NCBI RefSeq assembly: GCF_002443255.2
Contig: NW_019211456.1
Location: 29,695,341-29,759,340, forward strand
DNA length: 64,000 nt
DNA from: Varroa destructor
Taxonomy: Eukaryota; Arthropoda; Arachnida; Mesostigmata; Varroidae
Direction: 5' to 3'
The position numbers and the translations under genes are program-made. Shown here piece after piece: positions 25,941 through 37,419 of this stretch (positions are counted from its first letter, which is position 1; each line of letters opens with the position of its first letter). The notes under the pieces are model-generated. The model did no database searches. It saw only the letters and a list, made by a program, of their open reading frames with translations, and was not told the DNA's origin.

Positions 25941-27100
25941 ACATCACAAACGACGTTGGTACTTAGATAGGGACTAAACGATGATAATAAAATTAATACC
26001 AACGGGCTGCTGGCTAAAGCAGGCAGACTGACACACGATCAAATGACGGAATCGACGAAACAGCGCGTTTTTAGTGATTACCTACGGCGACGTCAATAGA
26101 GCCATGACTGTTGCTTGTTGTTTGCGCAGAACAGGGGTATGATGGTACGACTATATGTTCTCGTCAATAAGTGAATTGAATGCGGTCTTTAGAATATTAT
26201 AATTAAACGCAGCGCTGTGTTGGACAGTTTTGAGCGTCGCTGGTCGCCACTACCCCCTATCGCCCTTATTATTAGCGCCACGGCTAACGCTGAGGCTATT
26301 GCCGCTATGCAGCAGTTACCATCCGTTCGATCCATATTTGTCGGAACGATTTATTACGGCTAGAACGGTGACAATTCATCATAAAAATAAACAATATTGT
26401 GTGTAATGCTTGCACAGTTGACTAGTGTCTATTTACGTTTTGTAAGAAAAGCTTTCTGTTACAAACATATAGCAAGGGTGTGCGTAATAACGTTAACTCT
26501 GGATAGCGAGATAGATTTTGGTGGCATCGAAAATGACTGGTGTAGTCCTTAAGAGCGATCTAAGTTGAGAAATGACAATGAAACTAGAAATTCAACTAAT
26601 AATTAAGGTAATTACTACCTAGCTTGTTCTTTTTCTACGAATGGTAATATACAGCAGTCAGTTAAAGCGTATAAGATGCTTTGTATTGACAGGCTCCTTC
26701 AACCTTTTCATTAACGATAATTGTGTCAACAACTGCCGTAGGGCAATAAGACCTAAAGACCGGTTTTGATTGTTTTGTGAACAGCGCCTTTCTTGTGGAC
26801 AACAGTGATTACAATGACGATAATAGTCATATAGTTTTTTCGCTCATTCAACATCTCATCGTTTTCCCATAGCTATTGATCTGCTGGGCTTGTCTATTTA
26901 TCGATGTCTATCTGTTTGTCATGCACGATGTCGCTCGTGCGCAGCATTTCAAGAATTCGACGGGTCCTAGAGTACATGGATGGCATAACTGGATGGATGT
27001 ATCTCTCCTTCGATGTCTGTCTGAATGTCTACGCGTTTGTTCTGCGCTGGCTAATCTGCGCACCCGCCATCTTCAACCGCAACTAACGAAGATCGAGTGG
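25941..27100. other. Plain non-coding
   Basis: Nothing distinctive; the frames at 26876-27157 run into the CCAG array. Confidence 0.4.
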
Positions 27101-27102
27101 CA

Positions 27103-27153
27103 CCAGCCAGCTAGCCGGCCGGCCGGCCAGCCAGCCAGCCAGCCAGCCAGCCA
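27103..27153. repeat. CCAG/CCGG tetranucleotide array
   Basis: CCAG units with a central CCGG variant block and a CTAG interruption. The CCGG block is self-complementary and could form a cruciform. Confidence 0.85.
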
Positions 27154-28015
27154 TTGACACGCTATCTATCCAATCAGATATTAACCGCCCAGTCCCAGCC
27201 TACGGCATTAGCAGGGATATAGGGAGAGCAAATTGAGCGAAGACGAAAAAGTAAACCAAGGACTGCGTCCCGAAGAATTATAATAAGAAAAAGAAAAAGT
27301 AGCAAGGGCAACGACGGGAATGGGAGTAGCAGTGGTAAACTATTCTTGAGACGCGTCTCACATTAGCGGCCAACAGCATCGGGAGATACGACCACGAGTC
27401 CCTGACACAGACACGAGTACACTCACCACCCGAATAGCAAGCAAAGTCAGGTCAGCCAGTAAGCCGGAGGACTAGCCGAGCTATTGTATCAGCTACGACC
27501 GCTCTAGCGGTACGGGTCGTTGATGTAATGGCGAATTGTTGGTGAACTGTTTTTCTCTACAATTCTCTTTTGTCGTTCAGCTTCTATTGGTGATAACGGT
27601 GATTGCGGTGGTGGCAGCAGGGGTCGTTCGCGCTGTTACTGTCGTTACTCGCGCTGGAAGATTCGCGGCGGCTCACTTCTCTTCAGTGAGCTAACGCTGC
27701 CGCCTCCTGTGTAAGGTGCTGTTTTTTCCCTTATTTTTCTTCGTCTTTTCTTCAGCGACGTTCCTGTTTATGAGGAATGAGAGCCGATGCTGTTACGGTT
27801 CTTTTTTCCCGAAGCTAACGTCGCTGATGTCAAGCTAGCGCTGTCTAATGATGTTGCCAACGCTGACGCTGTTGACGTTAGTGCTGATGTTTCGCGAAGA
27901 AGGGTGCGCCGGTTTGCTTAGCAAACTGGTCAGCGGCTATTGGTGCTGCGTATTACCCCCGTTTCCTTCATATAGTAGTAATAGAAGCAGTTGTAGCTAT
28001 TGTATCAGTGAGTCG

Positions 28016-28054
28016 AGGCAGGCAGGTAGGCAGGCAGGCAAGCAAGCAAGCAAA
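28016..28054. repeat. GGCA/AGCA tetranucleotide array
   Basis: GGCA units grade into AGCA units with one GGTA interruption; they lie within the open frame 27848-28090. Confidence 0.85.
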
Positions 28055-28090
28055 CTCAGACCAGGCGGCGTATCTCAGCTTCGCGAGTAA

Positions 28091-28466
28091 CTGACGAGCG
28101 ACGCGCTCACAACTAGCGTATCGTGCTTCAGATTGATTCGACTTCCCTTTAACAACGACGACGGTCGCGGCAACGATATACAAGGCGATGTCACAAACGC
28201 ATACAAACCAATAATGCCATTTAACTGTAAGAGATCAACCAGTGGTCAGGATACCCTGGTAAGTAAATGACGACTGGCCACCGGGCACCCGCTTTCAATC
28301 ACTGATGAATAAACTAAATGAATGATGAATGTATTGTTGAGCAGTCGTCAATCTTCAGCCATTACTGTATGGGTCTGTTACAGCTACTTTCCATTTTATT
28401 ATTTTTATTGAAGGCGGTTTTAGTTGTAACAGCATCGTAATGTCTCTTGGCTTTATTTTTCAGAGC
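28091..28466 (+). other. Candidate exon, 205-bp intron and next exon
   Basis: A donor matching consensus well (CCTG|GTAAGTAA, exon end 28258) faces a strong acceptor (CTTTATTTTTCAG, ending 28463), defining an intron of 205 bases. Upstream, one frame is open for 56 codons from just after the TAA at 28088-28090 to the donor, in phase 0, with an in-frame ATG at 28214. After splicing the frame stops after three codons (TAG). It could be the last coding exons of a gene, or an untranslated or non-coding spliced RNA. The open frame just before it (27848-28090, same frame, TAA-terminated) starts with a hydrophobic segment but runs through the GGCA repeat. No family recognised. Confidence 0.2.
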
Positions 28467-29780
28467 GCTGAGTAGAGACGCTGACCAACCACTGCCCGAA
28501 TAATTTTTCTTCAATTAGAAAATTTGATCATCTCAAATCATATTGATGGCTGCCAATCAGACTAGAGACAACTGAAACAATTCGGTTATGAACTTTATGA
28601 TAACATTTAAATTGTACGTTAAGCTATGTCCCAATAGACACGATCAGTTTCGTGCCAGAGCCGGCAGTCGAATGGAACCTTTAATGGCGGTTCCAGGTTA
28701 GAAGTCAAGGTACTTAATTGTCAATAGAACCGTATTGCCACTCGTTGAATCGGTCACCTGCACTTTGTGACAACGGATGGTCGCGGTGCCTCACCCAAAC
28801 GGCGTATTTCATTCGCGAACTTTACTTCATCGTTATCAAAATAACCATATAATGACGACCCCAACATTATCGAAAACAGCGAGAGTACCATCGCGCACTA
28901 GGTAACTGGCCATAGTGGCGGCGTCGTCATAAACAGCAGCCACAGTAACAGTAGAGTTTGTCGTCTCTCAGGCATCTTTTTCAAGGATTATTGCTTCTCA
29001 AATGCCGCGTCAGCTCTCTTCGTTGCTATTAGAACTGCGCCAGGCACACAATTACGATGGCACCAGTAGTTGCTGCCGTCGTTGTAGACGCAGGACAGCA
29101 AGTCTTAGGTACTTAAATTTATAAGTTAATTAAATTTATCCGGACAATTTAAGTAGCTACTATTATGGTGGCAGCAGGATCCTTGTGAAGCTTCATGTCA
29201 AGGTCGGATGTATCAGCACCGCACATAAAGAGAGATATGCAGGTGGCGTATACGTGACTGACAATCGAATTCAGTAACTGTTCGATTGGCATGTTTACGT
29301 ATGTACAATTGTCGTATCTTATTTATGTGAATACTCAAGTTCTTGCTTATGCAGTGTTCTATCACCAACGACAAGGGCAAACTTATACATAACAGCTACC
29401 GTTGTTCCGCTCCTAATATTCCGCTCCGACCTTACTAGGAAATAGCTACGCGTATACGGCATCCCTTCAAGCTTTTGCAGAAACCAGAGCCTTGAGCAAA
29501 TGCATCCGGAAGCGTATAAAAAGAACTATTAATGACCTACGGCTGTGCACATACAAGCATCATCTATGTATTCTCATTACAGAGAATTATGCATTATATA
29601 GATGTATTTAATTAGCAGTACTTATATATTCTTGTCGTCGAACGGCATGCAGCCGTTAGGCCTACTAGGTCGTTAAGTTCACCCCGCCATTCGTCAAACC
29701 ATTGACACATACGCCTACAGGCAGACACGAGCTAGCAAGTACGGTAATGATTACGGTCTAAAATCGGATCACTTTTGCTG
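28467..29780. other. Plain non-coding
   Basis: Only the small hairpin at 28673-28695 stands out. Confidence 0.4.
28673..28695. other. Short hairpin, 7-bp stem and 9-base loop
   Basis: TGGAACC and GGTTCCA are perfect complements around TTTAATGGC. It is too short for a microRNA precursor. Confidence 0.35.
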
Positions 29781-29838
29781 TACCGGTTGGATAGTTGTGG
29801 TAGATCAGCAATGAAAAAGCAAGCAAGGATCCTCGCTG

Positions 29839-29974
29839 TTGCTGCTGTACGGCAGGGATCTGCCACTGGGCCACCATCCTATAGCTGGTCGCATCATAAC
29901 CGATGATAATGATCGCAATGTGACCTCAACTTCACGACTCAGCTTCAAGGAAAGTCGCGTATGTTGGGATTCAG
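29839..29974 (+). other. Possible exon ending at a strong splice donor
   Basis: The frame is open from 29839 and reaches TTCAG|GTAAGA at 29974/29975, a near-consensus donor. A possible acceptor is the CAG ending at 29854, after a CTG-rich tract. The encoded 45 residues are not repetitive (for example GHHPIAGRIITDDNDRN) but match nothing I know. It lies about 480 bases upstream of the cysteine-rich frame at 30451 on the same strand, so it might be a 5' exon of that unit. Confidence 0.15.
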
Positions 29975-30450
29975 GTAAGACAACTAGATGGAGGCTCATG
30001 TCTTCGTACTTCACCACGATCGCGACCTAACTAACTTACTTCGACGATTTTCGAAAGCGACATGCACTGTTCACTAAAAATAAAGGCGACTCACATCACA
30101 CAGGCCTGTGAGCAATCGCACAGCATCCGCCAGTCGGCCTTTTTTCACCCTCTTGGGTTGCCAGTGGCCAAGCATCTACATAACACTATACGGGCACTGA
30201 ATCAATCGTTAATCGCAGCCAAGAACACCGATAGGACAAAGAACAGTGAGTTCCTTGGTTCATTGACTGCCGAATGTCTGTGCTAGTACTAGTAACGCTT
30301 GGTAAAAGTGGCGGTCACAACTGCGGCGTTGACTGCAAGAAGACAAAAGTTGCCACAGGCCAAACATGCGACGCCTGTCCGCCCGCAACTTTTCTCTTCA
30401 ACATGCAAAGCGAGTCAATCACTGTAGCAGTGAAAGATGACCGATACACA

Positions 30451-30711
30451 ATGAAGTACCTCGAGCGCATGCCCTCTTTCGTTTGGTGTTTCGTCGCAAT
30501 CGCATTAACACTAACAGTGGAGTGCATAACAGGAAGCAGGTACTGTCGATTAGTTAGTTGTTACAGCTGTGAGGCAACGAGGACATGTGGACGGTGTTGT
30601 TCGGCATTTTGTGACCGTAAACCGCTATTATTACTGCCGGACGAACCGCGACCCAGTTGGCTGTATCGCTTCTGCTGTCTAACCAGGATTTCTGCTGCTG
30701 GAATTATTTAG
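30451..30711 (+). CDS. Candidate secreted cysteine-rich small protein, unknown
   Basis: An 86-codon frame starts at ATG 30451, in a favourable context (CACA before ATG), and ends at TAG 30709-30711. Residues 1-9 are a short polar start with K2 and R6. Residues 10-23 are hydrophobic (FVWCFVAIALTLTV), like a signal peptide, with a plausible cleavage region at 24-28. The remainder holds ten cysteines (25, 32, 37, 40, 46, 49, 50, 54, 75, 76), eight of them within 30 residues, spaced like a disulfide-rich secreted peptide. The frame is open upstream to 30274. AG|GTACTG at 30538-30544 could instead act as a weak donor, making this a signal-peptide exon. No known family pattern is recognised, so I assign no function. 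The neighbouring 29.8-30.3 kb on the same strand also has open frames and a strong donor at 29974. Cysteine-richness can arise by chance from TGT/TGC-rich DNA. Confidence 0.2.
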   Translation: MKYLERMPSFVWCFVAIALTLTVECITGSRYCRLVSCYSCEATRTCGRCCSAFCDRKPLLLLPDEPRPSWLYRFCCLTRISAAGII

Positions 30712-30736
30712 GTGTTCTGAGAGATGGACCAACAAC

Positions 30737-30740
<4 letters not shown>

Positions 30741-30778
<38 letters not shown>

Positions 30779-30779
30779 T
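30741..30779. repeat. (GAC)10 (GGC)3 repeat
   Basis: Ten exact GAC units run into GGC units, 30 bases after the stop of the cysteine-rich frame. It is the reverse complement type of the GTC tract at 7558. Confidence 0.9.
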
Positions 30780-31273
30780 GTAACTAAATGTCTCCGTTAG
30801 CAAATAAGGAAACATGTCTGATATAATTAAGCACTGTTATAATTACGATTACTGCTGCTACTGGATAAAAACAGACACCCGCATTTGGGAAATCGGCTAA
30901 TAATTATACGAACAACACGATACCGCGTGTTAGGATAATGCCGTGTTGATGTTAATTTTGTTGTCGTATTTTTTCTACCTTAATGTTTCCCATTTTCACT
31001 ATCTGGTCAATCAATACGTTAATACACACGGGTGCAAAGAACAGTGTTCTCTGAAACGCCGCTCCGAACCAATCTAAGTAACCGCAGTAACAGCCAAATT
31101 AGTCCGACGTCAGAGTTTAAACAAAAGGGACATCATTACCGCATTCATTTACCGTCCGCGAGCTCGCCGATCGTACTAACCATTGCTCTCTAGAGCGTCT
31201 TAATAGCCTCTTAAGGTGGCTTATACGCTGACTAAGTTACAGCCGTTACCGTACTAACACCGAGTATCACAGA

Positions 31274-31296
31274 CAGGCAGGCAGGCAGGCAGGCAC
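31274..31296. repeat. (GGCA)5 array
   Basis: About five exact GGCA units; the third GGCA- or CCAG-type array within 4.2 kb. Confidence 0.8.
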
Positions 31297-33260
31297 AGAC
31301 GGATCAGACCTAGGCAAATAAGACACAAGCCAGCTTTCACTATCAACATCGAGTAAATCCGATCTAGTTAATCGCAACATCAAAATGAGCGGAAAGTGCG
31401 GCGCTGTTGTTGCTATGTGCAATATGGTGTAAGGCAGCCTGTATCCGGCGCCAAATTTAAGACAGTGAGAAAGGCCAGGGAACGTAGCAGCAGGAGCAAC
31501 AGAAAATGCACGAGATTATACCCGAGGCCGTCGAACAAGCCAGCGGTCGGGGGAGTTGACTGCCTTATAACTATAGTAGGACAAATCACTTCATAGGATT
31601 TGATGAGTAAATGTTCGAGTTCGCTACTACTCTCTCTGCTGGCTTTGTGGTCACTGATCGCACTCGAGTTACGAACGACTATACATATACGCACGCACAC
31701 AAATTTACCGTTTAGCCAAGCAGACAATCTAACCGGCAGTCTCCTAACATCAAGTCTAGGCCAGTGGAGGAATGACCGCTATGGTGGCCGTAGTTGAACG
31801 CGTCATCATCGTGTCGTCAAGCCGTGGTGCTGGTACCTGCAGCCTACGGCGCGGCTCAGCGCCGATGCCTGTCGACGTGCAAACGCGAACAACGGCAGCG
31901 GAAACCGCTACAATCGCGCGCAGAAGAAAGACTCACTGAACCGGCCCTGTTCATGGTCTCTTTGTATCATAGCCAATGATTAATGATAATAATAGTAGTA
32001 AACTGATTATAGCAAATAGAGCTGTACAAGTTCGAACATAAACATAGCCAGGCGATAGGGACGGAATACGTTATATTTATTTATAATAGATATATGCCTC
32101 TAGACTGGATCGTGTACACTGTAATGTACGTAGCGTTGCCAAGCTATATAACGAAGATGATGAAGACGTTTGTAGTCTTAGAAAAAATTAACTTTTACTA
32201 GCCCTACTATTATGAATGATTATTTAAGTGGCTTCAGATGTATTAGTTCTCTAAATCTGCCGCTACGTTAGGTGTGCTAGAAATAGAAAATGTCCTAAGG
32301 ATTGGTAAGCATGCCCAATAGCCGGGTGTGGATTTATTCAACTGTTCATATTAAGCCTCTGATGCCATTACACATTTGTTGCTTTCTCTATACGGCAGTA
32401 GCCCAGCGAAAGCAATTGCCACTTGCCATTGTGTGTTAGCTATCTCTATTTACAGCGGTGCAGTACCCGCCAAATACTAACAGTGAATCCCTGAATATGT
32501 ACTCCCAGAAAATATCTTTCTATATACATTTCTTTAATTAGAATAACGAGTCATACTAATATGCATAACATTACGCCGTAGACTACTAGCGAATCTGCTG
32601 CTTATAATGCCGCTTCTATCACTGTTTGGTCCAACTCGGTGGTAATTTGGCGAGTATTATATAATTATAGTTTCTTGTTAATCCGCTTTTCTCTAGCTCT
32701 TCTATCTAACCTAATTTGTAAGCCGTTACGATTCTGCAATTAACAACAACGGCTGCAACACTGTTACCACACGACTACATATCCACATATATTATTAGGA
32801 ATCATACGTCCATTTTGTTGCACATAACAGAAGATTTTGATAAAGGTATATTCGCAGTGCTAATTGCGTAACAATAGTTACTGTTATCGAGTTACAGCTG
32901 TACACGGTTACATATTTTTTTAGTCTAAATGTACGTGGAGAAGTTCCAATTCAGTATTTATATACATGTTTGTACCGCGCCATTTTTAAAAGGTAAGCGA
33001 TTTATCTCGCGTAAAGTGGTAGCCCTGTGAGACCAAGTCAAGGAATTGGCGCATATGTATCTACACGTGTATATATATGTACATACGTATATATACATAT
33101 ATATATATCTATGTTTAAGGAATGATGCCTGTTTCCAGCACGAGGCGATGTCTAATCGTGAAAAAGCAGATGCGTGTCTCGAGGTGAGATGCAGTTGAAC
33201 GTCTGCACATGGACCACGCGGCTAATGTATGCATCATCGCGACTACAGGATATCTAGTCA
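31297..33260. other. Plain AT-leaning sequence
   Basis: No supported feature apart from the AT palindromic tract at 33069. Confidence 0.4.
33069..33108. repeat. AT-rich palindromic tract
   Basis: Alternating TA/AT broken by GTAC and TACGTA; much of it is self-complementary, so hairpins or cruciforms are possible. Confidence 0.7.
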
Positions 33261-34639
33261 CTCCCGATGCTTCTGCTAGCTTGCCAGTTTTGGCCCGTGT
33301 CTACCACTCAGTCCCTATCGCCTAGGGCTGTTTGTTGTTTGTCAGTTGGGTTTAGTAGAAAAGGTAGTCCGAACAGTTTGAGAATTTGCTCGCTCAGTCT
33401 TCGTCCTCTTCTTCGTCAACTTTTGTACTTGCGCCACACACGCACCCCCCGTTCTCTCTCTCCTGGCGACGTCATAGTCCTACACAGACCTCGTGGGTCT
33501 AAGGTTAAAAATTCAAGCTCCAGGTTTGTTCGATGCCGCGCTCTCAGACGATCTGATTCAGACACGAGACTGACGCGAATCGGCAGAGCGAGGGATAAAG
33601 GAAGGAAAAACAGAGACCAAGTTCAACCAATAATAACAGCAGCAGCAACAACCGACTCTTGGCGTCTTCGTTATCATTATTAGGGGACGATGAAGAGAAG
33701 TAGAGGTGGAAGAGAATTACTAGCAAAGCCAAGCGCAGACTGTGCCGGTTGGAGCTTCACCGCACCGACTGCCCGTCGTAACCCAGCGTACCCCACAAAT
33801 CGAATAGAGGTCGGCTCCGCTTTCTACTTCGCTTTCTCAGTCTCGCAATCGCCAATAGCGTCGTCCAGATGACAGAACTTACCGCGCGCTGACCGACTCA
33901 GTGAGTGAGATCAGGTTGTCGCGTTATCGGCCTGCTTTTTCGAAGTCCGCTACCCGATGGGGAGGTCCCTTTCATCCCCTCTACCTCTAAGTGTTATGGC
34001 CCGCTTTTAATCTTCGCTCTACTAGAGGTGAAGGCTCGTGGTGTCCAGAGGGAAGGTGTGTGGGGTGAGCTGATGCTGCTAGAAGAAGCGATTCGAAGAT
34101 TTACAGACGTGTATGTACACATATGAGAAGAACGATCTTGTCTACGCAGCAGTAACAGCAGTAGCGGCAGCAGCTAACACCATAGCCAAGCCCTAAGCAC
34201 TATCCAGCCAGATCGATCTCTTAGCCAGCTCTCGTTTGTGCCTATTGTAGTCAATCGGGCGTTTGGGATGACGGCCACTGTTAGAAAGACTCCGGGAAGA
34301 GTCGCAGTTGAAACGGGTAGCAGCAGCAACAGTGGCAGCCGCATGAACAGGCTCAACAGTGAGCAATAGGAGCAGCAGTGCGGCCAAGGCCTCCTCTTTT
34401 GGTGGGTTTCACTCCGAACCTTGAACGGATGCGCCGATGCCGAACATAGCCGAAGAACCAGCCAAGCCCTGTGTGTTCGCGACGAACGGCTGAACAGCCC
34501 AGTTCGCGGCCCGATGGATAGTCGGGTGGTCGGTCGACGATCGCTCGTTTGTTTGGCCTCTTCTTCTCCCTTCTCAGAGCCCGGGCCTGCAGCGCCTGCG
34601 GCTGCTGCTGCTGCTGCTGTTATTGCCGCCGTCACTGCA
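33261..34639. other. GC-richer island with overlapping frames
   Basis: Frames on both strands (33267-33683 +, 34174-34635 -, 34421-34651 +) are compositionally biased. One leads to the donor-like site at 34647. Confidence 0.3.
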
Positions 34640-34655
34640 ACGGTCCAGTAAGTAG
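34640..34655 (+). other. Possible splice donor (TCCA|GTAAGTAG)
   Basis: Exon end at 34647. The frame leading in (34421 onward, GTG/ATG-like starts, Ala-rich end from GCT repeats) is open up to the site and stops at TAA within the would-be intron. The missing G at -1 weakens it. Confidence 0.15.
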
Positions 34656-34659
34656 TTTA

Positions 34660-36300
34660 CATGGCAGAGAGATAAAACCTTGAATGGAACCGTGAAACCG
34701 TCATGTTTATACTTACGATAGACACCTCACCCGCGACCGGCTAGATGTATATTTATGTATGCGTCGTTATGTGTCATATTGAAGATATAGCACGAGACGA
34801 ACAAAGCTAAAAGGGAGCGACTCGGTAAGATACCGCAGTCGCTGTCCGGACGACGGTAATAGCAGTGGCGTCAACATGGCTATGATCGTTGAAATATTTT
34901 CACTTACAAAATACATCGCCTTCTTCACCCTAACCGTGGCCTATAGACAAAATATATGTAGTTTAGGTGATATCAAGTGGAGTGCCCCGCTGTAGCTTTC
35001 TTCAGGGCTAAGATGAACGTATCATGGACAACGGGTTCGAACGTGGGCAAACGTTCGAACGAGAACAAGAACGTAATAGAAAATGCCATAGCCCGCTTTC
35101 TCACCCTCTCTTTCACCGTAAAAACACGAGTAACAATTGTCTAGATATAAAAATGTGTGTTTCAGAGACACACAGCTGTATTGGAGTTTCATGAAAATGT
35201 TTTACACAGAATACGCCGCATATCTAATTGCTACCATTAGAAATAAGAAAAAACAGAATGACTGATTGTTGGCTCACGTCAGCTTTCCACATGTTCTCGG
35301 CTATTTAAAAATGGCGAATTTGCGTCTGTTTTAGCTGATCAGAGATGCAGTCAGAATTCATTGCCACCATCGGCGCTAATAGTAGAAGAACAAGTGAAAG
35401 TAGACATTTAAAGAGCATTAGGTCAGATCGACAGCTTTAGCAGCGACAGCCATGGCGAGGATTCCAATAAAATTAACCAGGTTGTGTAGGGATCGACAAC
35501 GCTTGCAGGGTGCCAACTTACGTAACGAGATTCGGTTAAGATCCTGGCATAAACGTGATTTTAGTGTTTGTACTTCGCAACAAGATAGTGCACATTGATA
35601 TTCAACAACAACAACAGCGACAACGCAATAACAATAATAGCATACGCAAGAGTATAACAGGACATACACGTGCCTGAGTAATAATCTAATTAACTTTTAT
35701 TTAAACGCAAACATTTATAAATTGACAAATCAAAACGTCACTGAAGACATCCACTTTAAACTTCGCGAGGCCATATGGTTACTTTTTTGCATTAATACTA
35801 GTCGTGGTTTTCACGATTTTTCCAATTGTACATGCTACGCTTACGGCAATCGGTTTAGTTTGGCAAAAAAAAATGATGAAATTCTTTTTTTAAGGGGTTG
35901 TTGTCCCTTATTATTACTATTATTCCATTTTTGCATCATCACTACCCTCGTTATTGTGAAAAGCCCATTGTGCTTCTTAACATTCGAAATTGACGGGCTG
36001 AACAATTCTGTTTTCCAACTAACCCCAAATGAACGGGGTGTACTTAACGCTTGTCTATCGTGATTGTCTAAGCGTACGTTCCGCTTGATGCTACATCGAT
36101 CCCCAGCGCCAATGCAATTGCATGGTATCCGTTCGAAACGCTTTCTGTAAATAATTTATATGCGCTTGGTAATAGACGGGTTATCGCCAAAAGCAATATA
36201 TCATGCATATATTACCAATACGTTGATATATTGAACAAAAGCATGACCAGAAATGAAATCGAAGAAATTAGACGGTAATTGATTTAACATTGGTTTTGTT
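34660..36300. other. Plain non-coding
   Basis: It contains the GTTCGAACG pair at 35035 and a 113-codon plus frame at 35722-36063 with no signature. CAATATATC at 36194 and GATATATTG at 36225 form a 9-bp inverted repeat with a 22-base loop. Confidence 0.35.
35035..35061. other. Two GTTCGAACG copies, each holding a palindrome
   Basis: GTTCGAACG occurs at 35035-35043 and again at 35053-35061. Each contains the 8-bp palindrome GTTCGAAC, and the two lie 18 bases start to start, just under two helical turns. A pair of dimer-binding sites is possible. Confidence 0.35.
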
Positions 36301-37400
36301 GTCGCTTTGTCGTCCACTTATTGTTGCTCTGTAGAAAAAGCTCGAACTAAAGCAGGCTCTGAAGCGGCGGGATGTAATAGGAGATTATTAAAGGACACAT
36401 GCTGTTTATTTCTGTGAAGGGGTCGACTGTTTTTGGCAATTAGGCCACGCAGAAGAAAGTCATGCAGCCGACGGATACCAGACGATGAAGCGATGCAATC
36501 CGCGGTACTGGTGTTTCTTGCCGGTGCCGCTCTTCTGCCATATTGACGCCGAGCGGAGTGAAAGAGAAAACGCAATTGATCTAAGCTGCAAAGATCTACA
36601 ACAACAACAAAATGAACCGAATCGACCGCGGCGATGGCGGCGGCGGCGGCAGCAGACGCAGCAGCACCACCAGCACGCTACTGACTTGTACCGGGAGCAA
36701 CGTGTCCGGCAAATAAACACAAGGCCACACAAAGCCAATCTTTAAGCGTAGAACTCACTCACAACCAACTGGCTTCTTCTATCACTTTGCTGTCTCGTTC
36801 ACTCACTGGCCTGTCCGTCGGCGAAGATCGCTCCCTCGACTGACCGCCAATACGAACCAACTGCCCACTACAGCACGACTGCTGCTGTTCGTACCACAAT
36901 TCACCGTTGCACCACAACGCATCGTTTGGCGTTGCCAACAAATGAGATCGGCTACGATGGGACAACTACAATGTGGTACCGCACGATCGCCCTATCCCGC
37001 TCCGCTGCTGTCTTCGCTGTTGCCACGTTCCCGCAGTAGTTTATCGGTTACACAAACCAATGACACATGCACCAGGTTGATGAGCGCGCTACTTAAAAAG
37101 AAGGGAGCGACGCGAAGCTATCCTTGTCTTCTCTGTCACCGCAGCCGCTTCTTTACTGCCGCTGTAAATGTAACAACTCTGTCTGTGACTGTCGCTGGGT
37201 CCTGGCGAGCAGCGCTGCTGCTATTTCTGGTCGCGCCGCGCAAAGTAGCGTCTCGCTGTTTCAAGCTGCGGCTGTTCGCTTCCTAGCGCATCGCGCGGGC
37301 AGGCAATGAGAAATTCTTTGCTGGCTGCGGCTGCTATAATACGATAACATGAGTACTAGTGCCACTGCTGCGACTGAAGTCTTCTAAAGACGCAATCGAA
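36301..37400. other. GC-richer triplet island
   Basis: The plus frame at 36485-36745 is Gln/Arg/His-rich from CAA and CGG triplets; the minus strand is open in parallel. No splice or homology support. Confidence 0.3.
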
Positions 37401-37419
37401 CAGCAGCAGCAGCAGCAGC
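37401..37419. repeat. (CAG)6
   Basis: Six exact CAG units at the end of the GC-richer island 36.4-37.4 kb. Confidence 0.8.

Noticed and set aside
27103..27153. Tetranucleotide array as a CRISPR-like repeat
   Set aside because: The unit is four bases with no unique spacers; it is a microsatellite.
34174..34635. 153-codon minus frame
   Set aside because: It starts in an Ala run from GCT/GCC triplets, overlaps plus-strand frames, and has no splice or domain support.
35031..35061. GGTTCGAACG as a tRNA T-loop
   Set aside because: The flanks are not complementary; better described as two palindromic copies.
36194..36233. Inverted repeat as a microRNA precursor
   Set aside because: The stem is only 9 bp of AT-rich sequence with a 22-base loop, well below a normal precursor.
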